A DNA stretch of 64,000 nt from assembly GCA_041665785.1 (NCBI GenBank), contig JBAYIE010000003.1, positions 94,773-158,772 of the forward strand. Reading direction: 5' to 3'. The stretch is from JBAYIE01 sp041665785. Its GTDB lineage: Bacteria > Bacteroidota > Bacteroidia > UKL13-3. Both the position numbers and the translations under genes were made by a program. This document shows, piece by piece, positions 34,255 to 43,440 of the stretch (within the stretch, counting starts at the first letter, position 1; every line of letters starts with the position of its first letter). Below the pieces are notes generated by a model. It did not search any database. It worked only from the letters and a program-made list of their open reading frames with translations, and had not been told where the DNA came from.

Positions 34255-36111
34255 TTACAACCCCGAAGGAGCAATGGTTGTTGCTTTATGATCATGGTGA
34301 GCCGGTGCTGGTTCTGCCATTACATCGGTTTGACCTTCATCTGGAATATTTTGAGGAATAAAATCTTCTTCAGCGCCCGGTTTGCTGTAATCATATGGCC
34401 AGCGGTAAACATGTGGAATTTCTCCCGGCCAGTTGCCATGCATATGTTTCATCGGAGCAGTCCATTCCAGCGTATTGGAACGCCATGGGTTTTGCGGAGC
34501 ACGTTTTCCTCTGAAAATAGAGCTAAAGAAATTGTAGAGGAAAATAACCTGTGCAATTCCACCAATAATGGCTGCAATGGTGATGAATTCATTCATATCA
34601 ATAAATACATCGAACTGATCGTATGCAGTATTGGCGTAATACCTTCTAGGAACGCCTGCCAATCCCATAAAATGCATCGGGAAGAAAACGCAATAAGCTG
34701 AAATTAGAGTCAGCCAGAAATGGATATAGCCCAACGGCTCATTCAACATCCGTCCAAACATGCGCGGGAACCAATGGTAAATTCCGCTCATCATACCGAA
34801 GATTGCAGCGCTACCCATTACCAAATGGAAGTGAGCAACAACGAAATAAGTATCGTGCAGGTTGATATCCAGAGTGGCGTTACCCAACCAGATTCCGGTT
34901 AAACCACCGGTAATGAAAAACGAAACCAGACCAATAGCAAACAACATAGCCGGTGTTAAATTCAAATTGCCTTTCCACAACGTGGCCAGGTAATTGAAAG
35001 TTTTTACGGCCGATGGCACCGCAATGATGAGCGTGCCGAGCATAAACACCGATCCGAGGAAAGGATTCATACCCGTTATAAACATATGATGTCCCCAAAC
35101 AATAAACGAGAGAACAGCAATGGCAAGAATGGATCCGATCATGGCACGGTAGCCAAAAATAGGCTTGCGTGAGTTGGTGGCAATTACTTCGGAGGTTATT
35201 CCCAGTGCAGGCAACAGAATGATATATACTTCGGGGTGGCCCAGGAACCAGAATAAATGCTGATACAAAATAGGAGATCCGCCTACGCGCTCAATACCTC
35301 CGGCCAGATCGGCAGGGATATCGGAGAGGTAAAAGGAAGTACCGAAACTGCGATCCATGATCAACAGTAAACCTGCACCCAACAATACCGGGAAAGATAA
35401 CAATCCCAATACTGCCGTAATTAAAAAGGCCCAAATGGTCAGCGGTAAACGCGTCATTTTCATTCCTTTGGTTCGCATATTCAATACTGTGGTAATATAA
35501 TTTATACCACCCAGCAAAGCAGAAGCAATAAACAGAATAATGGCTACAAGCCAAAGGGTCATACCGGTACCTGAACCGGGTATAGCTTTTGGAAGTGCTG
35601 AAAGAGGAGGGTAAACCGTCCAACCGGCTGATGCGGGTCCGCCTTCAACAAACAAAGAACAAACCAATACAACCGATGAAAGCCAGAAAAACCAATACGA
35701 CAACATATTCAGGAAAGGCGACGCCATATCGCGCGCTCCCACCTGTAATGGAATCAATAAGTTCGAAAAGGTGCCGCTCAATCCGGCAGTCAATACATAA
35801 AACACCATGATGGTACCATGAATCGTGATCAGCGCGAGGTAAAAGTTGGGATCCAGCTTTCCGTCTTTACCCCAATGCCCGATAATGCTCTCCAAAAATG
35901 GGAATTTCATATCGGGATATGCCAGTTGCAGACGGAAGATCAGCGACATGGCCATTCCCAAGGTTCCCATAATAATACCGGTAATCAGGAATTGCTTTGC
36001 GATCATTTTATGATCCATGCTGAATACATACTTGGAGATAAAACTTTCCTGATGATGGCCATGATGAGCATCATGGTTGTGGTCATCGTGATGTGCGTGT
36101 TCGTTGCTCAT
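34255..36111 (-). CDS. ctaD: Cytochrome c oxidase subunit I
   Basis: 618 residues, twelve membrane spans. Catalytic core that reduces oxygen and pumps protons. The CuB/heme a3 segment WFLGHPEVYIILLPALGI (His-Tyr crosslink), VWGHHMFITGMNPF (two CuB His), and HDTYFVVAHFHLVMG (heme a and a3 ligands) are all intact, so it is an A-type oxidase. A histidine-rich N-terminus (HAHHDDHNHDAHHGHH) and a C-terminal tail (APAHHDHKATT) may bind metals. 25 bases after subunit II. Confidence 0.97.
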   Translation of the reverse strand: MSNEHAHHDDHNHDAHHGHHQESFISKYVFSMDHKMIAKQFLITGIIMGTLGMAMSLIFRLQLAYPDMKFPFLESIIGHWGKDGKLDPNFYLALITIHGTIMVFYVLTAGLSGTFSNLLIPLQVGARDMASPFLNMLSYWFFWLSSVVLVCSLFVEGGPASAGWTVYPPLSALPKAIPGSGTGMTLWLVAIILFIASALLGGINYITTVLNMRTKGMKMTRLPLTIWAFLITAVLGLLSFPVLLGAGLLLIMDRSFGTSFYLSDIPADLAGGIERVGGSPILYQHLFWFLGHPEVYIILLPALGITSEVIATNSRKPIFGYRAMIGSILAIAVLSFIVWGHHMFITGMNPFLGSVFMLGTLIIAVPSAVKTFNYLATLWKGNLNLTPAMLFAIGLVSFFITGGLTGIWLGNATLDINLHDTYFVVAHFHLVMGSAAIFGMMSGIYHWFPRMFGRMLNEPLGYIHFWLTLISAYCVFFPMHFMGLAGVPRRYYANTAYDQFDVFIDMNEFITIAAIIGGIAQVIFLYNFFSSIFRGKRAPQNPWRSNTLEWTAPMKHMHGNWPGEIPHVYRWPYDYSKPGAEEDFIPQNIPDEGQTDVMAEPAPAHHDHKATTIAPSGL

Positions 36112-36136
36112 ATGTCAGTTCGTTGTTTTCGTTGAT

Positions 36137-37570
36137 TTATTTACTTGCTAATGGGCTGATTTGTGGAGTGCTGATATCGACCAGTTTAGGCTGCGAAGCA
36201 AGCCATTTGGCATACTCAGCCGGACTGTCGACCACTACTTTCATTTTCATGCGGTAATGTGCGCTTCCGCAAATTTTATTACATAAGAGAATGTAATCGA
36301 AAGTGGGTTTGTTCAGCTTATTGCGCATTTCAGCTGTGGTAATGGTGGGTGTAAATTCAAATTGTGTGGGTAGGCCGGGAACAACATTCATTTGTACGCG
36401 GAAATGCGGTAAATAGGCGGAGTGGATAACATCTTTAGCTCGAAACTTCAACGCAATCGGTTTTCCAACCGGTAGATGCAATTCGGTTACCACAATATCA
36501 TCTTTGGCTTTTGCATCTGCAGGATCAACGCCCAATGCGTTTACCACACCAATTTTGCGGAAATCGTGAGCGCCCAGTTTATTATCAGCACCAGCATAGC
36601 GGGCATTCCAGCCAAACTGGAAGCCATATATTTCAATATTGATCGCTTTTTCGTCGCGTTGATTCATGATGGTACTCCAGGTTTGTAATCCACGGATTAC
36701 CAAAACTGTTAATACAATTGCCGGAACAATGGTCCAGATAAATTCCAGTTTGTGATTATCCGGATAATAAAGTGCTTTACGTTTACCGTCTTGTTTGTAT
36801 TTGTATGCATACCAGAACAGGATAACCTGTGTGATGATGAATACAACACCTGTAATGGCCAGGGTTATAAAGAACATATTATCGTAGGTCTTACCATGCT
36901 CTGAAGCCGATTCTGTTGCATTTACTGTCAGACGGCCGTGCACAAACATTTCCCACACAGTTAATCCCAAACCAATAACCATAAACAACAATAAAACTAC
37001 ACCGTTAATGCTGGTCCAGTTGATAACCTGTTTACCTCTGATTTCACCGATCATTCCCAGAATGTCTAATACCAGGGCAATAACCATAAACAATAACACC
37101 CCAATAATGATGAGTAACCAGTTTACTTTTCCTTTCATGGAAGCACTTGCTTCTGCCGGCACCTGAACTGATCCGTTAGCCGTTGCAACACCGGCTGAAG
37201 CTACTTCAGCAGGTTTTTCGCTTTCGGCTTTGATGTAAGCTATAATCGATTTTACCTGATTATCGCTCAACTGCTCGAAAGGAGTCATCGGGGATTGGTT
37301 GTTCTCGTTGAACAATTTCACCGCAACCGGATCTCCGGCCTGGATCATTTTTTGTGAATTTTTAATCCAGCTGATCATCCATTTTTCATCGTGGCGCTTG
37401 TGCGCATCTTTCAATGCCGGCCCAACTACTTTGTCGTTCATGGCATGGCACGAGGTACAGTTTGCATTAAACAACTGTGCGCCTTCCTCGGCAGTCTGGG
37501 CATTCACACGAATTGTGAGTAATGCAGTCAGTAAAAACAGGGTACGTAAAACGTTTGTCATTAAGTTCAT
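36137..37570 (-). CDS. ctaC: Cytochrome c oxidase subunit II with N-terminal cytochrome c domain
   Basis: 477 residues from ATG 37570. Order: signal peptide (NVLRTLFLLTALLTIRVNAQ), a cytochrome c domain with heme site NCTSCHAM and likely Met ligand in QSPMTPFEQL, a linker, four membrane spans instead of the usual two, then the CuA domain (VIHSAYLPHFRVQMN and LLCNKICGSAHYRMKM, with the CxxxC, His and Met ligands). In caa3 oxidases the cytochrome c lies at the C-terminus, so this order is notable. An ORF start at 37648 would only extend the non-conserved lead. Confidence 0.9.
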   Translation of the reverse strand: MNLMTNVLRTLFLLTALLTIRVNAQTAEEGAQLFNANCTSCHAMNDKVVGPALKDAHKRHDEKWMISWIKNSQKMIQAGDPVAVKLFNENNQSPMTPFEQLSDNQVKSIIAYIKAESEKPAEVASAGVATANGSVQVPAEASASMKGKVNWLLIIIGVLLFMVIALVLDILGMIGEIRGKQVINWTSINGVVLLLFMVIGLGLTVWEMFVHGRLTVNATESASEHGKTYDNMFFITLAITGVVFIITQVILFWYAYKYKQDGKRKALYYPDNHKLEFIWTIVPAIVLTVLVIRGLQTWSTIMNQRDEKAINIEIYGFQFGWNARYAGADNKLGAHDFRKIGVVNALGVDPADAKAKDDIVVTELHLPVGKPIALKFRAKDVIHSAYLPHFRVQMNVVPGLPTQFEFTPTITTAEMRNKLNKPTFDYILLCNKICGSAHYRMKMKVVVDSPAEYAKWLASQPKLVDISTPQISPLASK

Positions 37571-37724
37571 TTTACTAAAAGGTTGATATAGATCATTTTT
37601 CCAGTGTGCGAATCTATACGAATTATTTGAGTTATCTAATAGATGCAAAAAAAAATGATAACACGCGAAGAATGGCTGCTGTCAAGGGTTAACATGCAGA
37701 GTACCAAAAATAATTACCCCTAAC

Positions 37725-38792
37725 TTATCTTCGTTTGGGGGCTTTGGTGTTGATAAGTGCAGGTTTGGTTTTAAGGCTGTCGACTGCTTTCGCCGGCGAC
37801 AAGGTATCCTGTTTTTCAATCAATGAATTTTGATATTCGTTCACTTTAGATGGCCATACCCTGATTCCATAATTGGATTTGCCCCGTAACATTGGCGCAG
37901 CATATATCAATGATGCTGTGCGGTTTAATGCAACTGATCTGAAATTCTCACCGTCAAGCACAATTGCTGTGATCAGATTTCCGTTTTCAGCATCCCACAT
38001 CTTGAGGCTGCCATCGTTGCAACCTGTAATAATATATTTCGAATCCCGGCTAAAGGCCACACTGGTTACTTTCCAACATCCCATACCAAGTTTTCGGATT
38101 TCTTTGCCTGTTTTTAATTCCCAGACGCGTGCCGTTTTATCGTTGGATCCACTCACCATCCATTTACCATCTCTGCTAATGCTTATTTCGTTCACAATAT
38201 CTGAATGCCCTTCGAATGTCTTTTCCAATTTTCTACTTACAAGATTGAATACTTTTATTTTTGGATCGGCGCCGGAAATATAAAGTTGTTGCCTGTTGCG
38301 GGTTTGTGCCAATGCATAGACCGGTTGTCCAAATTCAAGCGTTCTCACAATTTTTCCGGTGTTTATTTCCCACATCAAAACCTTTCCGTCATCTCCACCC
38401 GAAAAAAGATATTTGCGTGAAATATCAAACAATAAGGCATTTACCTTATTGGTGTGTCCTTCAAATAATTTTATCTGACGAAAAACAGAATCATAAATAT
38501 GAATGGAATTGTCGCTGCAACCTGCGGCTAGCAATCTGCCGTCGCGGCTAAAACGGAGTGCATGAACCGGAGCAATGAGTCCTGATATGGTTCTCAGGTA
38601 AGCAAAAGTACTGTCGGCTTTGTAAATATTGATTAGTCTGTCGGAACCTGCAGATGCAATTATACCTGCATCTGACAAGGCCAGACAATTCAGATCTCCG
38701 GTATGATTTGGTAGAATCGTAATAGGTTCTGATTGTTGCGCATAACCTGAAACGTACGTGAAAAGCAGTATTAAAAAAGATAATTTTCTCAT
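37725..38792 (-). CDS. Secreted WD40-repeat protein
   Basis: 355 residues with a signal peptide (MRKLSFLILLFTYVSGYAQQ) and about seven WD40 blades. Repeats are seen as SGGDDGKVLMWEI, VSGSNDKTARVWEL, ITGCNDGSLKMWDA and AAGCSDNSIHIYD, each preceded by a GH-type dipeptide such as LFEGHTNKV and TFEGHSDIV. A propeller of this kind is usually a protein-binding platform in the periplasm or at the surface. C-terminal tail is low-complexity and lysine-rich. It is divergent from the peptidase gene, 154 bases upstream of ctaC, and partner unknown. Confidence 0.85.
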   Translation of the reverse strand: MRKLSFLILLFTYVSGYAQQSEPITILPNHTGDLNCLALSDAGIIASAGSDRLINIYKADSTFAYLRTISGLIAPVHALRFSRDGRLLAAGCSDNSIHIYDSVFRQIKLFEGHTNKVNALLFDISRKYLFSGGDDGKVLMWEINTGKIVRTLEFGQPVYALAQTRNRQQLYISGADPKIKVFNLVSRKLEKTFEGHSDIVNEISISRDGKWMVSGSNDKTARVWELKTGKEIRKLGMGCWKVTSVAFSRDSKYIITGCNDGSLKMWDAENGNLITAIVLDGENFRSVALNRTASLIYAAPMLRGKSNYGIRVWPSKVNEYQNSLIEKQDTLSPAKAVDSLKTKPALINTKAPKRR

Positions 38793-38892
38793 GCTTCAAA
38801 ACTTTGTAAAATTCCTGAATTACCCAAAATCAAAATTTACTATGGTCAAATACAGATTTCTCCTTTATTTGCCGTTTCAAATCGAATTAAGC

Positions 38893-41103
38893 ATGAATAA
38901 GAAATTATTGTTGTATTTCCTGTTGATTCCCGGTGTACTCGCCGCCCAAAATAAATTACTTTCCGTAGAAGATGTAGTTACAAAACAAAGAACTACACTG
39001 GCACCCGACCGCCTGATGCAATTGCAGTTTCTTCCCGGAACACATTCCTATAGCTGGGTAGCTAAGCAAAAGGGAAAAGAAGTTTTGATCCTCCAAAATG
39101 CAGATAACCTCAAAAGAGATACCCTGATGGATATTGCTGTATTCAAAGATTTGATGAACGGTACTGGAGTGGATGTGCAACTTCCGGAACGATTTCCGTT
39201 TATCACATGGATGAATGCCGAGGAATGCCGGTTTATGTACAGCAATGTATATTTTCAATTGAACATACGCTCCAAAAGCATGAAGGTCTTAAACCGTATA
39301 CCTAAAGAAGGCACAGACTTCGAAGTGGATACAACCAGCAAACGCATTGCCTTCAATATGGGCGATAATCTTTGGGCTTTTGCCGGCGATACTTATGCCT
39401 CTTATGAGAAAGCAACCAGCAACGTAAAATCAGATGGAAGTGCATCACCCAAAGATTTTGTGATTACCATGGATGGAATGTATGGTTTGCAAAACGGAAA
39501 AGCTGCTCACCGGAATGAATTCGGAATCCTGAAAGGCAAGTTTTGGTCGCCGGCCGGAAACCGCCTGGCTTTTTACAAAATATACGAAGGCATGGTTACC
39601 GATTACCCGTTGCTAAACCTAAGCCAGAAACCTGCAACCCCCAACAATATAAAATACCCGATGGCCGGCGCTACCAGTCATACAGCACGTATTCAGATCT
39701 ATGATTTCAAACGCAAAATTGCCTACCCGATCATTACCGGGGCTCCGGATGAACAATACCTTACCAATATTTCATGGAGCCCGAATGAAGAAGATATCTA
39801 TGTCTCTATCGTAAACCGCGATCAGAACGAAATGAAGTTTAATAAATACGATGCAACAACCGGAGCATTTATTAAAACCTTTTTCATTGAAACCCATGCC
39901 AAATACGTTGAACCAAAACATCCCATCGTATTTCTTCCCAAATCAAACCGCTATTTTATCTACCAAAGCGAAAGGGACGGGTACAATCATCTGTATTTAT
40001 ACGAGCAAAATGGCAAATTGGTTCGCCAGCTGAGTAAAGGCAATTTCGACGTTACTGAATTGCTGGGATTCAACCAGACCGGCACCAAAGCATATTATAT
40101 GGCAACGTCTAATAACGGCCTTGATCGCCAGTGTTTTGCAGTAGAAATTGAAACCGGAAAAACCGTAGCGGTTACACGCAATCCGGGAATTCATCAGGTT
40201 GTTTTCAGCGACGATGGTAAATATTTTTTGGATTCATATAGCAGCCTCACAACTCCCCGGAAAACAATACTAACCGCCGATGATGGATTAGAAAAAGCCG
40301 TATTGCTGCATGCCTCAAACCCTCTCATGGATTACAAACCTTGTAGTATCCGTATTTTCCAATTGCAATCCGGCGATAAAACCACACCCTTGAATTGCCG
40401 CATGTTTTTCCCGCCCAACTTTGACTCAACCAAAAAGCATCCGGTACTTATCTATGTATATGGCGGCCCGCATGTACAATCGGTAACCAATAGCTGGCTT
40501 GGTGGTGCCGATATGTGGTTGTACTACATGGCCCAGCAAGGATATGTTGTATTTACAATGGACAACCGGGGATCGGACAATAGAGGACTGGATTTTGAGC
40601 AGGCTAGCTTTCGTGCATTTGGGAAAGTAGAACGCGAAGATCAAATGACCGGTGTTGATTTTTTAACCAAACAAAAATATGTTGATTCAAAACGTATGGG
40701 TGTATTCGGTTGGAGTTTCGGTGGTTTTATGACCATTGGTATGATGACACATTCGCCGGTATTCAAAGCCGGTGTGGCAGGCGGGCCGGTTATCGACTGG
40801 AGCCTTTATGAAATCATGTATACCGAACGCTATATGGATAAACCGGTTGAAAATCCGGAAGGGTATAATGCAAGCAATTTATTAAACGATGCAAAAAACC
40901 TGAAAGGCGATTTACTCGTGATCCATGGTACCGATGATGAAACAGTAGTTTGGCAGCACAGTTTACAGTTTATTGAAAAATGTGTGAATGAGAAAGTACA
41001 GGTAGATTATTTTGTTTATCCCGGTCATAAACACAATGTAATGGGAAAAGACCGGGTACATCTGATGCAAAAGATCACGGATTATTTTAAGCTACACTTA
41101 TAG
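38893..41103 (+). CDS. Dipeptidyl peptidase IV-like serine peptidase (S9 family)
   Basis: 736 residues. Signal peptide MNKKLLLYFLLIPGVLAAQ, an N-terminal beta-propeller (for example VIFLPKSNRYFIYQSERDG, ISWSPNEEDIYVS) and a C-terminal alpha/beta-hydrolase domain. Catalytic triad: Ser in GVFGWSFGGFMTIG, Asp in VIHGTDDETV, His in YPGHKHNVMG. Cleaves dipeptides from peptide N-termini in the periplasm. The ORF is open 45 codons upstream, but the signal peptide sets the start at 38893. Confidence 0.93.
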   Translation: MNKKLLLYFLLIPGVLAAQNKLLSVEDVVTKQRTTLAPDRLMQLQFLPGTHSYSWVAKQKGKEVLILQNADNLKRDTLMDIAVFKDLMNGTGVDVQLPERFPFITWMNAEECRFMYSNVYFQLNIRSKSMKVLNRIPKEGTDFEVDTTSKRIAFNMGDNLWAFAGDTYASYEKATSNVKSDGSASPKDFVITMDGMYGLQNGKAAHRNEFGILKGKFWSPAGNRLAFYKIYEGMVTDYPLLNLSQKPATPNNIKYPMAGATSHTARIQIYDFKRKIAYPIITGAPDEQYLTNISWSPNEEDIYVSIVNRDQNEMKFNKYDATTGAFIKTFFIETHAKYVEPKHPIVFLPKSNRYFIYQSERDGYNHLYLYEQNGKLVRQLSKGNFDVTELLGFNQTGTKAYYMATSNNGLDRQCFAVEIETGKTVAVTRNPGIHQVVFSDDGKYFLDSYSSLTTPRKTILTADDGLEKAVLLHASNPLMDYKPCSIRIFQLQSGDKTTPLNCRMFFPPNFDSTKKHPVLIYVYGGPHVQSVTNSWLGGADMWLYYMAQQGYVVFTMDNRGSDNRGLDFEQASFRAFGKVEREDQMTGVDFLTKQKYVDSKRMGVFGWSFGGFMTIGMMTHSPVFKAGVAGGPVIDWSLYEIMYTERYMDKPVENPEGYNASNLLNDAKNLKGDLLVIHGTDDETVVWQHSLQFIEKCVNEKVQVDYFVYPGHKHNVMGKDRVHLMQKITDYFKLHL

Positions 41104-41513
41104 TCTGCTAGGAGCAATTGCTGCATATACTGGCTGTTTTCTTTTGAATACAATTTATTCCGGATTTATTTGTCGGGAGGAATTTTATATGTTTTTTCTG
41201 GGCGATTCACTGAAGAATGCGCTAGCTTACCTTCATGGGATTATCCTTGAAGACTATTAGCGACGCTTACCTTTTATTCAGATTCTTCGATTTTACTGCT
41301 TAACAGAAACCTTTTATTAAAACGGCTATATTTTCACATGTAAAATCGGTCAACCATACTTTTTAGTATGTTAGATTAAAGTGTAAATGATGAAGTTAGA
41401 GTAACATATAAATAATGGTGGTTAATAAGCTGATAAATGATTATGGAATGATCTGGATATATGAAGTTTATCATACAACACTTCTTGTTATTTGACTTAA
41501 TTTGTCAGAAGTT
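41104..41513. other. AT-rich intergenic stretch, no convincing gene
   Basis: 410 bases after the peptidase gene. It holds a 23-codon ORF at 41190-41261 (starting MFFLGDSLKNAL) with GGAGG eight bases before the ATG, unusual here, and a 6-base hairpin with loop TTTT at 41355-41370 (CATACT and AGTATG). Neither is enough to call a gene or terminator. Base use is more AT-rich than the flanks. Confidence 0.5.
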
Positions 41514-42017
41514 ATGCGCTGGGTCTACATTTTTTGGTTCATTTTGGCTGTAACGCAGAGCGGTTGTTGTATACTTATTTGTGATTGTTTTGATGAAACG
41601 GATGCTGCAGTCGCATTTAAATTTAATCTGGATAGCACAACCTCTGGGGCTTTTAAAAAGGAAGAGCTTGCCAATACTTATTTTATTAGATATGTTAATG
41701 GGGGTACGACAGTTGATACGTTAGATAGGATTGATACATCAGAAGTAAACGGGAATAGTTATTGGTTATCATTCGTAATTTGGAATGATCCCCAAATTGA
41801 GCATTATGAAAATCCGGATACCTATAAGATAATGAATGATTCCTTGAATTTAAATCTGGCTATTACACATATTGTCGCACATGGGAATATCCCGAATAAG
41901 TTATGTTGCGCTTGCTATTCAAACGAGTATATCAAATATAAAGTAAATGGCATCGACTTCGAACATAAAAGCAGCAACGGTAGAAGTAATGCAACGAATT
42001 TGATCAACAAACCTTGA
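41514..42017 (+). CDS. Uncharacterised secreted protein or lipoprotein
   Basis: 167 residues from the ATG at 41514 (a TTG four codons earlier is possible). The N-terminus MRWVYIFWFILAVTQSGCC is signal-like with a weak lipobox (QSGC). The mature part is cysteine-containing (CDCF near the start, LCCACYSN near the end) and otherwise unremarkable. I do not recognise the family. Its codons are more AT-rich than those of its neighbours, and the flanks lack other genes, so it could be a recent arrival. Confidence 0.55.
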   Translation: MRWVYIFWFILAVTQSGCCILICDCFDETDAAVAFKFNLDSTTSGAFKKEELANTYFIRYVNGGTTVDTLDRIDTSEVNGNSYWLSFVIWNDPQIEHYENPDTYKIMNDSLNLNLAITHIVAHGNIPNKLCCACYSNEYIKYKVNGIDFEHKSSNGRSNATNLINKP

Positions 42018-42027
42018 CCATTTTTTG

Positions 42028-42056
42028 CTTATAACGAGTCAGAACTTGTTTATAAG
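42028..42056 (+). repeat. Hairpin in the mpl leader
   Basis: CTTATAA (42028-42034) pairs with TTATAAG (42050-42056), and CGAGT inside pairs with ACTTG across a one-base bulge, giving a 12-base stem with loop CAGA. No T-run follows, so it is not a standard terminator. It lies 41 bases before the mpl ATG and just after the preceding stop. Confidence 0.4.
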
Positions 42057-42096
42057 TCAAAATAACTTCAAATCAAGATTCCATTATTTTCGTCCT

Positions 42097-43431
42097 ATGC
42101 GAATTCATTTTATTTCCATAGGCGGAGCCGTAATGCACAACATGGCACTGGCCCTGCATCATAAAGGTTACCGTGTTTCCGGTTCAGATGATGAAATTTA
42201 TGAACCGGCCAAATCCCGACTTGCCAACTACCATTTATTACCGGCCTCTATGGGTTGGGATGCTTCCCGTATCACGCCCGATATAGATGCTATTATTTTG
42301 GGAATGCACGCCCGGAAAGAAAATCCGGAATTGATTCGTGCTCAACAATTGGGATTGAAAATTTATTCGTTCCCTGAATTCATGTACGAACAAACCCGTA
42401 ATAAAAAGCGCATTGTCATTGGAGGAAGTCATGGTAAAACCAGTACAACGGCTATGATCATGTTTGCGCTTCAATACCATGGAGTGAAATTCGATTATCT
42501 CGTAGGTTCCATGATCGAGGGATTTGAAACCATGGTTGGGTTAAGTGAAGAAGCGCAACTGGCTGTTTTCGAAGGCGACGAGTACCTGACTTCCCCTTTG
42601 GATCTGCGACCGAAATTTCATGTGTATCAGGCCGACATTGGTATCATAACAGGTATTGCCTGGGATCATATCAATGTGTTTCCGACCTATGAAAATTATG
42701 TGCATCAATTCGAAATTTTTATAAAAGACTTGCCTCAATCCGGAGCACTCATTTATTGTGCCGACGATCCGGAAGTAAAACGCGTTTCCGAAAACACACC
42801 TTGCCTTGCCCGCCGGATACCATATCATACTCCTCAAAATCATGTTTCAGAAGGTATAGCCTACCTGGATATGAACGGACAATCTATTCCGCTGAAAGTG
42901 TTTGGCAAACATAACCTGCAAAACATGATGGCCGCTCAATTTGCCTGTATAGAAGCAGGCATCAGTGCAGAACAGTTTTTTGAGTCCATGCGCCATTTTA
43001 AAGGAACCGCAAAGCGTTTGGAATTACTCAAAGAAACCGGTGAGAGTATTATTTACAGAGATTTTGCCCATGCACCTTCCAAATTGAAAGCCACCATTCA
43101 TGCTGCAAGAGAACTTTTTCCGGAACGTAAACTCATAGCCGTTTATGAACTGCATACCTTCAGCAGCCTCAACAAAGAATTTCTTCCGCAATATGCCAAC
43201 AGCATGCAGGAAGCCGATGTGAGAGCCGTATTGTTTAGTAAACATGCACTGGAAATGAAAAAAATGCCCATGCTCACGGAGAACGAAGTGGCGGATGCCT
43301 TTGGAGAAGGGGTGAAGGTATTCAGCGATAAAACAGCCTTGCATCAATATCTCAGGCATCAATATAGCGGCAAAGAAAATATGTTATTGATGAGTTCCGG
43401 TACCTTTGATGGAATGCCAACTGATTTCTGA
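42097..43431 (+). CDS. mpl: UDP-N-acetylmuramate:tripeptide ligase (Mpl)
   Basis: 444 residues. Joins recycled L-Ala-gamma-D-Glu-meso-DAP to UDP-MurNAc in peptidoglycan recycling. Mur-ligase features: MRIHFISIGGAVMHNMALAL (Rossmann-like N-terminal domain), P-loop GGSHGKTSTTAMI (about residues 109-121), FEGDEYLTSPLDLRPK and ITGIAWDHINVFPTYE (Mg and ATP site), and a C-terminal domain with DFAHAPSKLKAT. MurC is the alternative, but DFAHAP and the DEYLTS segment fit Mpl. The ORF opens 24 codons earlier without support. Confidence 0.88.
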   Translation: MRIHFISIGGAVMHNMALALHHKGYRVSGSDDEIYEPAKSRLANYHLLPASMGWDASRITPDIDAIILGMHARKENPELIRAQQLGLKIYSFPEFMYEQTRNKKRIVIGGSHGKTSTTAMIMFALQYHGVKFDYLVGSMIEGFETMVGLSEEAQLAVFEGDEYLTSPLDLRPKFHVYQADIGIITGIAWDHINVFPTYENYVHQFEIFIKDLPQSGALIYCADDPEVKRVSENTPCLARRIPYHTPQNHVSEGIAYLDMNGQSIPLKVFGKHNLQNMMAAQFACIEAGISAEQFFESMRHFKGTAKRLELLKETGESIIYRDFAHAPSKLKATIHAARELFPERKLIAVYELHTFSSLNKEFLPQYANSMQEADVRAVLFSKHALEMKKMPMLTENEVADAFGEGVKVFSDKTALHQYLRHQYSGKENMLLMSSGTFDGMPTDF

Positions 43432-43440
43432 TCCAGGAAA

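Noticed and set aside
37571..37648. Longer start for ctaC
   Set aside because: The extra 26 residues precede a perfect signal peptide; the ATG at 37570 gives the normal layout.
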